Shown here: positions 1 to 13,700 of the stretch, piece after piece
Layout of the letters: every line of letters starts with the position of its first letter
How positions within the stretch are numbered: position 1 is the stretch's first letter
Source: Oscheius onirici
Taxonomy: Eukaryota > Nematoda > Chromadorea > Rhabditida > Rhabditidae
NCBI GenBank assembly: GCA_932521025.1
Contig: OW051472.1
Span: 7,812,001-7,876,000 of the forward strand
Direction of reading: 5' to 3'
DNA length: 64,000 nt
Translations under genes and position numbers: made by a program
Notes under the pieces: generated by a model
Database searches by the model: none
Told to the model about the DNA's origin: nothing
What the model saw: the letters and a program-made list of their open reading frames with translations, nothing else

Positions 1-224
1 GTAATCTCGGTTGTAGTCTGTGAACATTGTCGAAAACCCACGAAGAAAGTCAGATTGAAATTACCAATTCTTATCGGTGAGGGCTTCCACCCACTCGCTT
101 ATTGCCACCCAATGGGAAATGCTTGGGATCCGGGGGCTTGTGTTCTCTCCCGTTCTCATTCCAATGTTGTTTCAATCGAGATGGTTTAGGTCCCGCGTCT
201 CAATCTTCCAATCGCTCTTTCAAT

Positions 225-3200
225 ATGGAAGAGTCAACAGAATTGGATTTTGCGGAGGGAGAGGCGGCTGACAGACTACTGGAGGAACAGACACCTACTG
301 CCGGACGACCACCTCTCCCCTATGCTCATCTTCAGTCCGGAGTTTGTCCTTTCCATTGAGAGGCTCACACAGTTCTGTTCAGTATTCAACTCAGTCATCT
401 CCTCGTCGTCAGGCCCCTTCCCCTTACTCTCAGATGTCTTCCTCTTTGACATCTTCTGGTCACAATCCACAAATGTTCTCCTACGGATCCATGAGCAGTT
501 CTTTCCAATCTTCCGTGCCCGTCATGACATCCTTCCGTGATCTCGCGACAGGATCTCCGATGAACAGCTCCGTCTATTCTCTGAGGAGTGAGGTGAGTCT
601 ACATACACATTTTGCATCACTTTACCGCTGCAGGTAGCCGATATTCCGGAAGAGGAGGAACCGACAGCGGAGCGCCATCCGAACAGACAGGAAGTGAGCA
701 TGAGCAAGTTTATTCGTAAGTTCATTCGAGACCAAAGGTTGAGCGAAAGATTTCCAGATATGGATAGCGTTGAGCCGACAGTTGATCCCGTGAAAGAGTA
801 TCTGGAGAAGAAGAGGAACAGTGGAGGTAAGGCTCTTTTTCTCAGAAAGTCAGCTAGGAACATTTAGGTCCGAAGCAGATCTTTCCAATGTTTATTGGTC
901 TTTCGGACACTGACAACAGTCCTTCTCCAGCGATGGATAGATCGATGGAACGAGGCTCAATGGACACTCTGAGAGGTGGCAGAGTCGTCATGTCCAAGAG
1001 ACTTTCGATGGCTTCTTTAACATCACTAACGAGTATCGACATGACACCAGGACAGGATACACAGCCTCTGATCAACGATAGAACTCCGGCAAGCAAACTG
1101 GCATCGGATCTGCTTCAAATGTACTTGGCCAACGAAGATACGGACGTGATTATTCAGACAGAAAATGGTGATCTCCACGCTCACAAGTGAGTTCTTTTCG
1201 TCATTTTTTTTGAATCAGAAACTCTAGATGTGTCCTTTCTGCCACCTGTCCTTTCTTTCGGCAACAACTGCAGAAAAGCAAGAGACTCGAGTTGAAAGGC
1301 TACTCCAAGAATGCCGTCCACTTCCTTCTCTCTTTCCTCTACGGTGGTCTAACCACAATTCCGGAAGAGGTCGATATCTGGGAAGTCATCTCTCTGGCCA
1401 CTCATCTCAACCACAAAGATCTTGTCGACGTCATAATTTTGCATCTGAAAGCTACGCGCTGTCACTGGTTCCACAGGGTAATTTTTGCTGAATCTTCTGT
1501 ACCTCCCTTTAGCCATGCGCCGGTTGTGTTTCGTCGGTGTTCGACGCTCTGCCCCAATTGGCTTCCATACGAGCTCTTCGTCCCTTATACGAAGAGGCAC
1601 TGGCTTGGCAAGCGAAACACTTTTGCCGGATTTGGAAGGGAAGGTAGGAGGGAGTTCTTTCTTCTACAAACTAAAATGTTTTCAGAGTTTTCGTTCATTT
1701 GCACGAGAGATGGCAGAAAGAGTGTTACGAGGCTGTAATCCAACAGATGGACGATGAAACAGTAATTGACACGATTCTCGGCTGTGAACGACTGCAAGCT
1801 TCCCTTCCAAGATCCAAATCCGAATCGGCGGTGACTGTCCTTGGCTTGGTCGATGACATCTTGGATGTGGCTATGCAGTTCCTTGTCCATTCGTTTCATC
1901 TTGTGGTTACCAGCAAATCTTTCCAACAGCATGGCAAAGGTCTTGCATTGAATCTTGGAATTCTGGAGGATCTTCTGCCGACAGTTGTTCATTCTCTTCC
2001 AGCCGATGTCGCCATAAAGACTTTCAAGGTATTTTTTATTTGAGGAAGCACAAAATTGAGCTTATTCAGGGACTGGGTCAATTGGTTCTCGAGGTCCAAA
2101 CAGCTCCTCAGTCGACGAAACGAAGTCTCACAATACCGATTGAAGAGTACAGTGCGGTAGGCCTAAGATTCTTTTTGTAGAGAGTTATAAATGCAGAGAT
2201 TCGCCTCGTTGGTTCGAAGACTCTACGAGATTGTCGACAAGCACCTTCTTCATTACGCTGCGTCTGTCGTGAAGGCTGATGCTTGGCACATGTTGACTCC
2301 AATGGAACAGCAAAGGATTCAAGACAGTATGGACACTACTGTCACCTGTCTAAACTCCATTTCAGCCGGTCTTTTCGTCGAACTCCGTCAGCCAAAGGCG
2401 CCTCCTCCGCGGTTTTCGAGTTTCAACAGAAGCTACAAGAGATCCGCCTCGGTTGGAGTTCAGTTTACTGTCGGAATGGAACCCATGAGATCGAGGTCGA
2501 TTGATCGAGGAAGACCACTATCGACTATTCAACAAACAGTTCCTGTGACTGAGGCTGATGTAAAAGAGACTCATCTGGAAGCAAAGGAGAAGGTAAGAAA
2601 GATAGTATCAACATCACTAGTTTTTTAGCCCGAGGTGACCGAAAGTCCGAGAAGAAGTCGGAAGGACCAGCTGGAATCACCTACACCTCCTCCTGCCAAA
2701 GTTCCTGCTCCTGTTTCAGGTAATTAATTTAAAAAACTTATCACGTCTGTTTCAGAATCGAAACCAATTTCGAAAATCGCAAAGCCGTCTTCGAGAACTA
2801 CTTCGAAGGAAAGGGTTGAAGAGAAAAAGGAGCCAGTGAAACTAGAAAAGAAACCAAGGGAGACGAAGCCACCTGTTCCTGTTACCAATCCGGTAAAAGA
2901 AAAAGTAGGAGAGGAGAATCGAGAGCCAGTGAAAAACGTGGAGCCCGTGACAAAACGGCCTTCCCCGACCAAGAAGAAGGCAATCGAGACGGAAGAAGGG
3001 AAACTAGAAAGACAAGGAACTCACACGATTATGACTCTGGTGGACAAGTCTAAGAATTCTCTTCCTGGTCCGGAACAGTCCCCCACAAAGGTTTTAGTTT
3101 CAGTGAAAGTAAGACAAAAAAATGCTTTCAGGTAGTGGAGAAACCGAAATCGGTTGTGAAGCCGATGGTCAAGGATCCTCCTCTTGCGACGTCGGCATCT

Positions 3201-3389
3201 CAAAGACCAGCTCCTCGTTCCATTCCGAAGAGTACAGCTTCTCCAGCAGGCAAGGAGAAGTCATCTCTTCCCACCCGAGTGTCGGCCATTCCGAAGAGTA
3301 CTCGACCACCTGCTGCTCCAACAACTCGTCCACGATCTGGTCCAATCACTCGAACAGCCGCAAAACGAACTCCAGCCATGGACAACTGA
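225..3389 (+). CDS. BTBD8: BTBD8-like BTB/POZ domain protein
   Basis: The exon around 1085-1189 encodes the BTB start ([15 protein letters not shown]). The exon 1228-1478 continues it ([14 protein letters not shown], then [20 protein letters not shown]). Downstream exons give a BACK-like helical region (around 1500-2030) and a segment ending in [15 protein letters not shown] at about 2200-2330, the order seen in vertebrate BTBD8. The tail (about 2380-3389) is rich in Pro, Lys and Ser, like the long APache form of BTBD8, an adaptor-binding protein of clathrin endocytosis; that role is inferred from the family. The N-terminal part before the BTB domain is Ser-rich and shows a second weak BTB at most. 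The 5' end is not settled: ATG codons at 112 and 225 are both possible, and the reading frame changes near 336, where TCTTCAG looks like an acceptor. The stop TGA is at 3387-3389. Confidence 0.75.
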
Positions 3390-3603
3390 TTGTGATCATC
3401 GTAGTACTGTAGATTCCGATTCTTATTTCCTATGGGTATTCGCTTTTCGCACAAACTTTCCGATCTCAATGAAGAGTTGCAACTTTCACCTAAACGAACC
3501 AGATACCGTTATGTAATCCCCTTTCCGGAGCCTGGCAGTGATCGGAGGATAATCCGCACAGACCGTAGTTGACCTAATAGCACGAGCCGGTCAGTAGTCA
3601 TCA

Positions 3604-5916
3604 ATGTACGCTTCTATCCTCGTCCTCTTATTACTGTTCGAGGAGACTTTTTCCGGTAGTTCTAGTCAGAAGAGAGAGTAGATTCTTTTCAGAGCTGTCC
3701 GGCTGTTTTTATGTCCAGAAGAGTCGACGACTGGACTGTTCAATTCCCGTCATTAGAAGATCTCCAGTAACAGAGGCAGAATGTCGACAGTTGTGTTTGA
3801 CAAATCCTGCGGATTGTCATTCGGCCAACTACAATTACTATAAGAAAATATGCGAACTTTTTGATGTTGTCGTAGAGAATGAACCAGGTATTCTGTTTTC
3901 GATCAAAATACAGCCGCAGAAAGTGTCGAAAATGAGGCTAATCAAGAGGGCAACTGATAGACGAAGATGTTCGGAAAGCGATCTTGTCCGAACCATTGGA
4001 GTCAGTCATCTCGTTCCGAAAGAAGAGTGCTTATTACCAAAGGTACCTCCTTCATTATTGATTAAAGTCTTCTTTTTAGGACCGATCGAAACTGCGTCTA
4101 TCCCCAATAGTCGAGCCCGTTATCAATGTCGAACTGCCTACTGAATCTCCTCCGAAGAATCCCTTCTCCAACGTCATGGTATCCTTTTCAAATCTGATAG
4201 AAACAGTTCAGATGCTTCCAATCGTTCCCGACTGTCCGATTGGAGAAAGAGCTCGTGTTCAGATCATTGACGGAGTTTCCGTAGCTTTTGAACCGACTGT
4301 CACATTCAATGTGGATTTGGCGGAAAAATGTATTGAGGCCTGCCGAATGAGTACTGTAAGTCCATACTTTTACACATACCGTAAATATTTGAACACTGCC
4401 ACTATTCGCAACAACACTATTCGAATACAAAAAATACGCAATTGCGTACTCATTTTTTTTGTATTGACGACGACATTTTTTAACTTTTTCACAATTTTTT
4501 ACCGGTAGCCAGGGTCCATAGCTGTGTGGGTAAAATACTAGAAAAGTCGAAAAATATTTTTCTTCAATCCGAAAAAAAATGCGTACGTAATTAAGTATTT
4601 TTTGTATTCGAATAGTGGCGCTCTATTCGAATATTTATGGTAAGAACAATTTTCAGTACCCGTCCGGATCACGACTTCCTCTCCTCTGTAGATCGGCCAC
4701 TTTCGATAGAAGAACGTCCAAATGTAATGTATATCCTGATGCTCTGAATCCGAATGGATATCTCGACTACAAACCGGACAATCTGGTCCTCTACATGGAG
4801 AAACTCTGCTTTCCAGGTCAGTTCAGACGTCCATCCTCAATTTCTCACAGATACCGTTCTTCCCATCTCTTGTGACGAGGTCTTTCGACGAATTCCCCAG
4901 CATATTCTTCTGGGACATGCTGCCGAAATCGTCACGACTAGTAGTCAGGCGGAATGTGTCAAAGAGTGTATTCTGTCCAAGGTTTGTTCCATTCTATCAA
5001 TAAATAGAAAGTATCAGACGAGAAAACTAGACTGCCATTCAATTCTGCACTATATGGATGTCCCCTTCAACAATTGCATTCTGAACATTCATTCGAGACA
5101 AACTCGATCCGAGTTTTTCCTACCAGAGCTCCATCTGAAAGTGGACTATGTGGAAGTTCCGACGTGTGTTGTGAAGATGAATGAACAGATAGATGGTAGG
5201 ATTTTTATTTGTAAGAAGAGAGCTTTTAGCGACTCCAGAACATGTCGATTCACATTCTGTGATGCCCAGCACCGACGTGTCAAAATATTCTCTGGCCTTG
5301 GACAAACTGAAAAAGACACAATGTTAGTTTATGAAATAGATTTTTATGGTCTTTAGTGAACGAGGGAAAAGGATCGGTCGAGTTCGAGTGGAGTAAATGG
5401 ACTCCTTGTTCAAACGGCGTCCGAGTCAGGGAGAGATTTTGCATCGACTGTAAAGAGACCATCGAGGTAACTCTCTCAAAACATAAAAATAAATACATTC
5501 AGACTGAGCCTTGTATTCCCAATGAGAACAACGAATTCAACAAAGCTCTGCAAAAGTTCGTAGCAGATCAAGACAAACTGGAAAAGGTCGATGAGAAACC
5601 CATGACAGAACAGGACGAAAAAGCAGGATTTCTACCGAAACTTACTCCAATCAAAATAATTCCATTTCGTGAGTCATTTCTGTGCAAAATCAAGGCAAGT
5701 TTTAGCTCAAACTTCGGAAGGAAAGCAAGTAAATCAAAAATCAGTGGAGTTTTTCGGTCCGCCGCTGAAACCGGAAAGAGATACGAAGCAACTTTTCACT
5801 TATTGATCCCATTGCTCAGTTGTCTGTACGTAAGAGTTGATATTTATAAAGTGCACAAAAAGAACAATAAATACAGGGCAGAAAGAGTATCTGAAAAAGA
5901 AGCGACTGAACCGTAG
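3604..5916 (+). CDS. secreted PAN/apple-domain protein with a TSP1-like segment
   Basis: The ATG at 3604 opens a signal peptide (MYASILVLLLLFEETFS). The next exon gives a PAN/apple-like module with the usual spaced cysteines (SGCFYVQKS, TEAECRQLC, DCHSANYNYYKKICELF). Two more Cys-containing stretches follow (about 4220-4360 plus 4657-4810, and about 4860-5190), each with the EKCIEACR or AECVKEC pattern typical of PAN repeats. An exon at about 5357-5465 reads FEWSKWTPCSNGVRVRERFC, a TSP1-like motif. PAN modules bind protein or sugar and are common in nematode apical matrix proteins, so an extracellular matrix role is likely; no ortholog is assigned. The 3' end is uncertain: frames ending at 5806, 5916 or about 5951 are all possible. 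It converges on the RSF1 gene, which ends at 5967. Confidence 0.6.
4382..4637. mobile_element. palindromic MITE in a PAN-gene intron
   Basis: The two ends are inverted copies. The left arm starts TAAATATTTGAACACTGCC and the right arm, read on the other strand, starts TAAATATTCGAATAGAGCG. Both then share CACTATTCG, ATTCGAATACAAAAAATAC and a run of T after GCGTAC. The element fills most of the intron between coding exons ending near 4356 and starting at 4657. No protein is encoded, so it is a non-autonomous element or a remnant. The target duplication is not certain; TA is possible. Confidence 0.7.
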
Positions 5917-5966
5917 ACAAAAGAGTATCGAAAGAGTGGGCCACCGGTGAGACAGACTCTCAAAGA

Positions 5967-8900
5967 TTATAACGACTGCAGATCGTTATAGTTGCTGTTC
6001 GCACTGCTTGTTGGAGTTCTAAATTGGCGTTCGATTGAGTAAACTGGCAGTAACTCACGGTGGAGCATAAGGATTGTGGACCGGAGCGTAGGGATTGTGA
6101 ACTTGTCCAGGTGGCGGGCCGTAGGGAGCAGGCTGCCAATGAGAAGTAGGAGGAGGAGGACCATACGGATTTGGATACGGTCCTGGAGGCATAGCATACG
6201 TTGGCATTCCCGGATGCATTGGAGGGCCACCTTGGTAGTATCCGGGATGAGGAGGATATCCGTGAGGAGGTGGGCCGGCATAAGAAACTGGAGGAGGAGC
6301 CATTAGAGGCTTCGACTGGGAAGCAGGAACACTGTAAAAGTTACATTTTGTATGGAAAAAACTAAGCACTTACACTGACGGTTTGTTTTCTCTCTGAGGA
6401 GGAGCTGCAGCTCGAGGAGACGGAGTCGCCACTGGTGCTCCAGCTTCCTGCTTAATCTGAACTGTTATCTGTTCTTTGGCCGCTCCGTTTGCCTGAAAAC
6501 TTTTTGGATAAAGAGGTTGTGTCATACTCTCACCGCGACTGTAGGCCTCTTTTCCGGTGCAGTCTCAACTGGCTTCATCATGGGCTTCTGTTCCTTTGAA
6601 GCTTCCTTCGGCTTCTCAGGAACTGGCTTAGGAGGTTGCTCCTTTTTCGGAGGAGACGGTTTAGCAAGTTTCGGTGGCCTTGGAGCCAATCTCTTGCTAT
6701 CATCGACCTCCTCTTCTTCGTCACTATCGACGTCATCCGAATCACTGATCCTTCTCTTTTTGCCCTTCTTCATTTCCCTGATTTCTCTTTCCTCTTCCTC
6801 CTCCTCCTCATCTTCTTCCTCTTCTTCGTCATCCTCTTCATCCGGCTTGAATTCGCCCTCCGACTCTGATCCCTTCCTTTTCACACGATCCAAAGCTCCA
6901 ACAGGTCGCTCCTCTTTCTTGTCCTTCTTTTCCTCTTCTTCCTCTTCTTGCTCTTCGTCTTCATCACTATCAATCTTCGGTTTTGTAGCCACAACCTTCC
7001 GCATCTTCCTTCCACTCTGCGTCCTTGGAGCATCCTCCTCATCACTCTCCTCGTACTGTTCTTCCTCCTCATCTTCCTCACTCTCATCTCTTGCTTCCCA
7101 TCGTTTTTTCGGAGGCGACTTGGCCTTCTTGGCTTTCTTCTTTCTAGCATCTCGCGAGTCATCCGAATAATAACTCTGATCGGATTCGGCCTCTTCCGCC
7201 GACGTTTCATCATCCGATGCCCATTTTGTCGCCTTCTTCTTCGATTTCACCTTCGGCGTTCGTCCCTTGCCACTTCTGTATCCGAAAGAACCATCCGAGT
7301 CGGAGACAACAAAGTCTTCATCACTTTGAGTCGGACCATCGAAAGCACGGCGACCTCCGCCTCCTCCGCCTCTTCGAGTTCGTCTTTCTTCGTCACTGGG
7401 CACGTATTCTGATCCCGATTGAGCCTCTTCCTCATCAGCTGCCTCTTCTTCCGACTCATTCGCCTGATACTCGTCCGAATCACTTTCTTCCATGTTATCC
7501 AAGTCGAGGTCATTCAGCTTCTTCTTCGGTTTTGGCGTCTTAGCTGGTTTTCCGACTTGTCGTTCAATTGGATCACCGTTTTCGTCAACACTGGCTCGTC
7601 TGTCCGCCTCAATAATGTTCGCCATATCCTTGCCTCTTCCAGCTCCACCCGACGGACGGACAACTTCTTAAAAGTGAAATTACTGATTCAAAGCAACATT
7701 TTCCCAAACCTCCATGTCTGCTGGGTGGTCGCTGTTCTCCCAGCTCGACACAGGCATCCTGGATAGCTTCATCGTAATCTTTAAAGTTGTAGTCGACTTG
7801 ATGAGTTCTTCTGCGCGACCGTCCCTCGGCTATCGTCTTCATGACTTCCATTTGGAAACGAGAACGAGGAGCAATTTTCCTAAAACAGATTCAGGGTATT
7901 ATTTACACCAAGGTCTCTTACTTGACTGCCTTCCTTTTCGACTTTCTCTGGGTCGTGTCCTCGTCTGAGGAAGAACTCGATGAAGGAATGGCCGTCTCTT
8001 TGAACTGAAAAGCGCCTTGAATGTAAAAGTTCGCAAATAAACGAACATTTGTGGGAACGATGTTGTTCAGAGAGATTCCAATGTACTCCATTTCTCTGCG
8101 AAGACGATCTGCAGCAGCCTTCTTCTTTTTCTCCTCGGCCGTCTTTTTCGTCAGATTCTCATCGAGGACTTTAGCCACTTCTTCCATCTGCTCAATAAGC
8201 ATTCCATGAACACATTTGGGACAGAACCAGTCGCCGTCGGGAACGAACCTGAATCATTATCGTAGGAATAGAAACAAATTATACTAACCATAACATGGGT
8301 TTGAGACAATAGGTGTGCCACGCATCATCACAGACGTCGCAAAGAAGCAGAACATCCCAGTCGCCACTCGTCTTACACTGACCACAAGCCGACTCTCCAG
8401 TCGCCACTTTTCTCTCTTTCTGGACTTCTTCCTCGTCCGAATCATCGTCATCTTCGTCGTCAATGACTTGTTTCTTCTTTCGCGGACCACGCTTTCTTCT
8501 CCTCTTTTTCGGTTTCTCCGATTTCGGTTTAAACTCGTCGTCTTCATCTTCTTCGCTCTCTTCTTCCGAGAAATCTTCCTCATCTTCGTCTTCTTCATCT
8601 TCATCAGAAACCGTTCCCTCTGATCCTTCCTTCTTTTCACCTTCTCCCTCTTCTTCCTTTTCCTCTTTCTCTTCATCTCCATCCTCTTCCTCGTCTACAG
8701 CCTTCTTCTTTCTTGGAGCTCGGTGTGATTTCGGAGTGATAAACTTTCTGATACTGGAAGCAGCTTTACTCGCAGCACTTCTACGAGGCATCAGTCTCCT
8801 GTCTAACTGGAAAAAAACACAATTTTGATTTGTCATAATAACTCACATCGTCCTCAATGCGTTCCTCTTCCTCTTCAACCTCTTCTTCCTTCAATTCCTC

Positions 8901-10217
8901 CTCTCTTTTCGACTTTCCCTCTCGTTTGCTTCGTCTCTCTTCCTTCTGCTTCACCAAGAACTCTCTCATTCTCTTGAGAGCTTCGGAATCGAGATAGAGA
9001 TCGATGAATGTTCCCTTTTTGGTCGACATGTTCATCTGAGCTTCTGGATCAGCATTGAGAGCAGCTGCTTTCTCCTTTTCCTTCGCGTCAATCTCCTTCT
9101 TTTTGTAGCCGAGATCTTCGGTTTTCAACTGAGCGATCAGCTGTTCCAACTCTTCCTGATTTCTAAAGAGAATGTATTGGATAATAGAAAGATCTCGAAC
9201 CTGACTACCACCGTCCATGTGACTCCACTCTGATCATCCGGCTCTTCGGAATATATTCTGAACGCAATCAATGTTATGAGACCAAAAGGGGCTCAAACCT
9301 GATGTTGTACTCACAGTCCTGTTGATACCAGTAGATCAGTCCGTTCTTGTCCATTCCGAGAGGAATCAACCGGAGATTATTGGCCCGACAGGTGGTAGTC
9401 ATCTGGAAAATTAGGCGAATGAGATAAATCAGTACGACGGAAACTCACATTTTCTTTCATTTTTGGATTGTAATCAAACTGGGCATCACACAAGGCCTTG
9501 AGAATTTTGATTTTACTCGAAACTGGCAAGTTGACATAGTCGTATCTGAAAGAATTTTTAATTTGAAAAAAAAACAATGAAAAAGAACCTGTGAACTTGG
9601 AGGAGTTGCTCTTCGGTTGTTTCACTCAAAGCCAGAAACTTTTTCAGATAGTTTTCCCAGTTTTCGGCTCTGACTGACAACATGCGTATTCTTCTCATTA
9701 GCATCAGATGAATGTCCATCAGTTCTTTGTTTACTAAAGTTCAAATTGAACAGAGGAATTAACCCGAAAAAACCTCTGCCATCTGCTTCGAAAGACGTGA
9801 GAAGAGACTCGAGTTTTGTGAAGGAGAGTGGCTTCAAACCTGGAAGACTTTTTATAGTTAGCATGCTGAACTGACTCACCAATCATTGAGCCAAATTTAT
9901 TAAAGAAACTGCAGACTACGGCAAAGTCTGGCTCTTTATGAAGTTGATTCACATCGACCTATAAAAGTTCAAGGTCTTTGAAAATTGTCTTTTGTCCAAC
10001 CTGAGGAGCATGTGACTCTCTTTTCAGATTGATTCCAGCCGGAGTTTCTTCTTCTTCGTCCTCTTCGTCCATTGATTCTTCTTTCTGTTCATTCACATCG
10101 ACAGAAGGCTGAAGAAATGAATAGACTCGACTAACAACGAGAACTGACCTTTTCCTCTGTCGGAACGGGTTCTTCTTTGGGCGGACCCTCTTCTTTGATG
10201 ACTGCTTCGTCAGACAT
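5967..10217 (-). CDS. RSF1: RSF1-like chromatin remodelling and spacing factor
   Basis: The start ATG is at 10217 (MSDEAVIKEEGPPKEEP) and the stop at 5967. The N-terminal third matches the RSF1 helical region (FAVVCSFFNKFGSMIG, LSETTEEQL, RLIPLGMDKNGLIYWYQQD). A PHD finger at about 8230-8410 has the Cys4-His-Cys3 pattern (ACGQCKTSGDWDVLLLCDVC, then AWHTYCLKP, then DWFCPKC) and is followed, as in human RSF1, by YIGISLNNIVP, a YNFKDYDEAIQDA box and GRGKDMANII with KKKLNDLDLDN. In between are long Glu/Asp/Ser/Lys stretches. RSF1 partners the ISWI ATPase SNF2H to space nucleosomes in the nucleus. The last exons encode a Pro/Gly/Tyr-rich tail (about 6055-6330) that I do not know from vertebrate RSF1. 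About 560 bases separate the start from TSC1 on the opposite strand. Confidence 0.88.
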
Positions 10218-10780
10218 CTGAAATGATTCCATCACAAAAGGAGAAAAAACTACTCTTCCAATCAAAAAACCAATTGGATGCGGAAATTCAAAAAAAGAGG
10301 CATGTGCGTCCGCATGAAATCAAAGCCAGCCGAAAGGAACAGACTGGACATGGTGGCATCGTTACAGGACCCGGACGACCACATGAACAAACAGTTTGAA
10401 CACAACATTTACTAATTTTTGAAGAGTCTTCGAAAATACTCACCTTTTCCCTCGGAAGACCTCAAAACAATAATTATCGATTACTGCGAACATATTTTTT
10501 TAGTTTGCTTCGCTTCCTCTAATCTTCCAAAATACAAAAGCTTTCAATTGTACAAAACTATTTTAAATTGCTTTGTGCTCAAATTAGTTTTTTTTTAACA
10601 AGTCGAGGCTGGAGAAGCAAGTTCGCGAATTATTTCGACTTTGGCAGTTTGCCTGGAGGGTCTGGAAAAGAGTGGGACTAGCATAATGAAAGGGGGATGT
10701 AGGACTCGACAGGTAGATATGACGGGAATCTCCAACTTTAGCTTTCTCAACCTTGTTTTTGAAAAGCTTTCAGGGTGAAG
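10218..10780. promoter_or_regulatory. shared upstream region of RSF1-like and TSC1 genes
   Basis: This 563-base gap lies between two divergent starts (RSF1-like at 10217 on minus, TSC1 at 10781 on plus). It is AT-rich with no coding signal. It must hold both promoters. A CTTTCAGG acceptor-like site at about 10766-10774 just before the TSC1 ATG could be a trans-splice site. No other motif is claimed. Confidence 0.4.
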
Positions 10781-13700
10781 ATGGCCGATAAATATAGCAG
10801 AGACAACAACCTAAACGTCCAGAAACAGCTTCGTCTGCTTGAGTCATTGGACTCGAAAAGCTGTGAAGATGCAAAACAGTCGCTGATTATGCTCGTACAG
10901 CATGGTTCGCTTACAAGAAATTTTTAAAAAAGACAAATTATTAGGAAGTGGGATCCCGCAGCTGGTCGCCTATTTCTGCACAAACAGATCAGAACGAGCT
11001 CTGGAAATTTTGTATAAAGTCACCGAGCCGCATCATATTGTGAGTTTCGGCTCAAAGGAGAGATGAAAAGAACAGTTTTAGATACTTTTGGATACGTTGA
11101 AATTGGTAATGAGGGAGAAGAAACTGCCGGAAGTTGTGGTCCTTTTGGCGCAGATCATCCAGAGACAGCCGAGCTGGGTCTGTCAAATAGTCAAACACAG
11201 TCTTTTCAAACACATCATCGAGCATCTTCGAGTAGATTCTTTCAGTTTCTATTCATCACAATATGCAGATTACTAAGCCAATTGTGGTCAGAGATGTCAT
11301 TTCTGGAATGTTCTTCATGAGCATTCTTCTTCCTCTCTGTACCGATGTGCCTCTCTCTCCACTCCAGGGATTCTTTTATTTCTTCATTCACGGGTGTGAG
11401 ACCCTTGCTCTGGTAGATTCGGTCCCTTTAAAAGTATGATAGACTTTCAGTTGATTGCTGCCGAAAAGGAGGAGAAGACTCCAGATGAGACGGGAGACAA
11501 ATCGATCAAGGGCAGACTGATCAAAGATGAGGTCGAGCCCGGTCATTGTGGAGTCGCCTTGAGGGAGTACTTTCAAGCTCTCTACGGAATATTTCCCATT
11601 CAATTCGTCTCTTTTCTCAAGTACTCTCTTAGCATTTATATCTTCACATCCCACTTCCAGACACTACTGTAATGAGAAGCAGGAAAAGAAGAAACAAGCT
11701 GTCATCCACATTCTGATGGCTCTAATGAACGGTGTCCGTCTTCATCCCCATCTTATTTTACATACAAAGGAATGGGAACAGTCAAAGCAGCGATACGATA
11801 ACAAGGCAGATGCTGCTCATTTTCTGGACCAGATTCGACAGATCGCTATTGGAACGATCCCGGTTCCTGTCGACTTTACTGATGGAGAAGGGAGTGATGT
11901 CGTATCGCCTTCAGTCGAAGGACATTCCTCCAAAGGACACACGTTCACTTTCCCAGCTCTCGAAAACGATTCGGCTTCATCTACTGGAGGTAAATATTCT
12001 TTCGTTCAAATTGAAACAAGTTTTAGTAGCCTGGATGGACGAGTCTGCCGATCTTCTCGATATGATCAATACTCCAGGTGGTAGTCGAGCAGGAAGTCCT
12101 TCGAGGAGACCAACCAGCGAAACGAACAGTCCAATTGTGCTGACTTCCGAGCCGAGATCGAGAAAACCTTCCGGAGAGCCCGGTGTTCGTACTACCCGCT
12201 TTGGAAGTATCAGTAATTCGATTTCAACAATGCTGAAAAGGACAGAAAGAAAGTCTGTGGCAGCTCCAGAGAGTTCACTCATTGAGATCGAGAGTGGCAA
12301 TGAGGCTGGCAGAAGGGATAGTCAAGATGACAGTGACAATCTTTTCGATGAGGCTGAAGACGCCCTGGACGATCTTCCCACTCATGGGATCAGGGAAATT
12401 GCTGATCGACAAAAGTTCTACGACATGACCTCGTCTCATAGCAATGCTCCTGTTGAGAAAGTACACACTGAGACTCTGTCTCCCATCCCCAGCGAAGAAA
12501 TCTCACGACGTCCTACAGCCGAAGATATCGCCGATGAAGCTAAACAGACCACAGCCAATCTTCTGGAAGCGGCTAAAGCTGCTCGACGAGCTGTTCAGGA
12601 GAGGAAAAAACAACTAGCCGAGACAGAACTGGAACATCCGTCGGCTAACATCCGATCCAGGTGAATTGAAACTCTTTGAAGGTTAAAAATGTCTATTTAG
12701 ATCTGCTTCACTGAAACCTCTCCAAAGCGGACACATTTCCGATCGCGGGAGAACGTGTACAATGGATGCGGGATTCTTACAAAATGCCGGCGATAGTGAT
12801 AGTGGAGAGATGAATGCTCCCGATTCGACTGATGGTCGAAGTCGTTTTTCTGTCACTTCTTATTTTAACAAACTCAACAGGTTCCAATAATTCAATGGTT
12901 TTCACAGTTTATTTCTTCCAGACAACGGTTTGTCAGTGAATGTCCTCAAAGGGTTGAGATTCCCATTTCGGAGCAAATTCCACTTTCCGGAAGACAAAGA
13001 ACACTGGAAAGGACCTTTTCCTGTCCTGACCTCAGTCAAGAAACACCTGCAACAGCTGAAAGATTGACCACGGTAAATTATCTCAATCTTCGAAAAGAAG
13101 GCTCTTTAGAACCTGCAATGGCATCGACGGATGATGCATCAGATCCCAGAAGAGCCCAAATCCCAGAACTTTTTTGACAGATACCCGTATCTGAAAAGAT
13201 ACCAGCCTCTCGATCTCTCCTACCGTAAGTTTCAAATAAATCCAGAACAAATGAACTTTCAGTGCATCAACTGGAGGAAAGATTTGCTGCCAGACAAGAA
13301 AAGAAACTCGACGTGTACATGGGAGCAAGTCGTGTCTATCACAATTGTTTGAAGGATCTGGGACTGGCTGATCGACTGCCTGGAAGAATCTACGACGATT
13401 TGAATCACATTACGGAGGGTCTTCCTCTCGACAAACAGGTTTGATGAAGAAGGGAAAAAAATGAAGAAGATTCAGAGAGACATGTTGAGAGCTCGCCTGC
13501 AGCTAGTCAACCAGCATCTGATGTACGAGAGAAGTTGTCGTATGCTTCATGCTCTCAGAAATAGACGGCTCTTTGTTCAAATCACGGGCGAGAATGTAAG
13601 TTTCGAGGAGAAACTAACAAAGTTGAGTGTTTTAGAGTCTGAAGGCGCAGTTGCATTCGGAGAGACAGCAGAACTTTACGATTCGAGAGGAGGTCGAAAG

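Noticed and set aside
6517-7170. Long Ser-rich plus-strand frame (217 codons)
   Set aside because: It is the antisense of the Glu/Asp-rich RSF1 exons; GAA/GAG runs read backwards as TCC/TTC. It has no start context or splice logic of its own.
8463-8828. Second Ser/Phe-rich plus-strand frame
   Set aside because: Again antisense to an acidic RSF1 exon.
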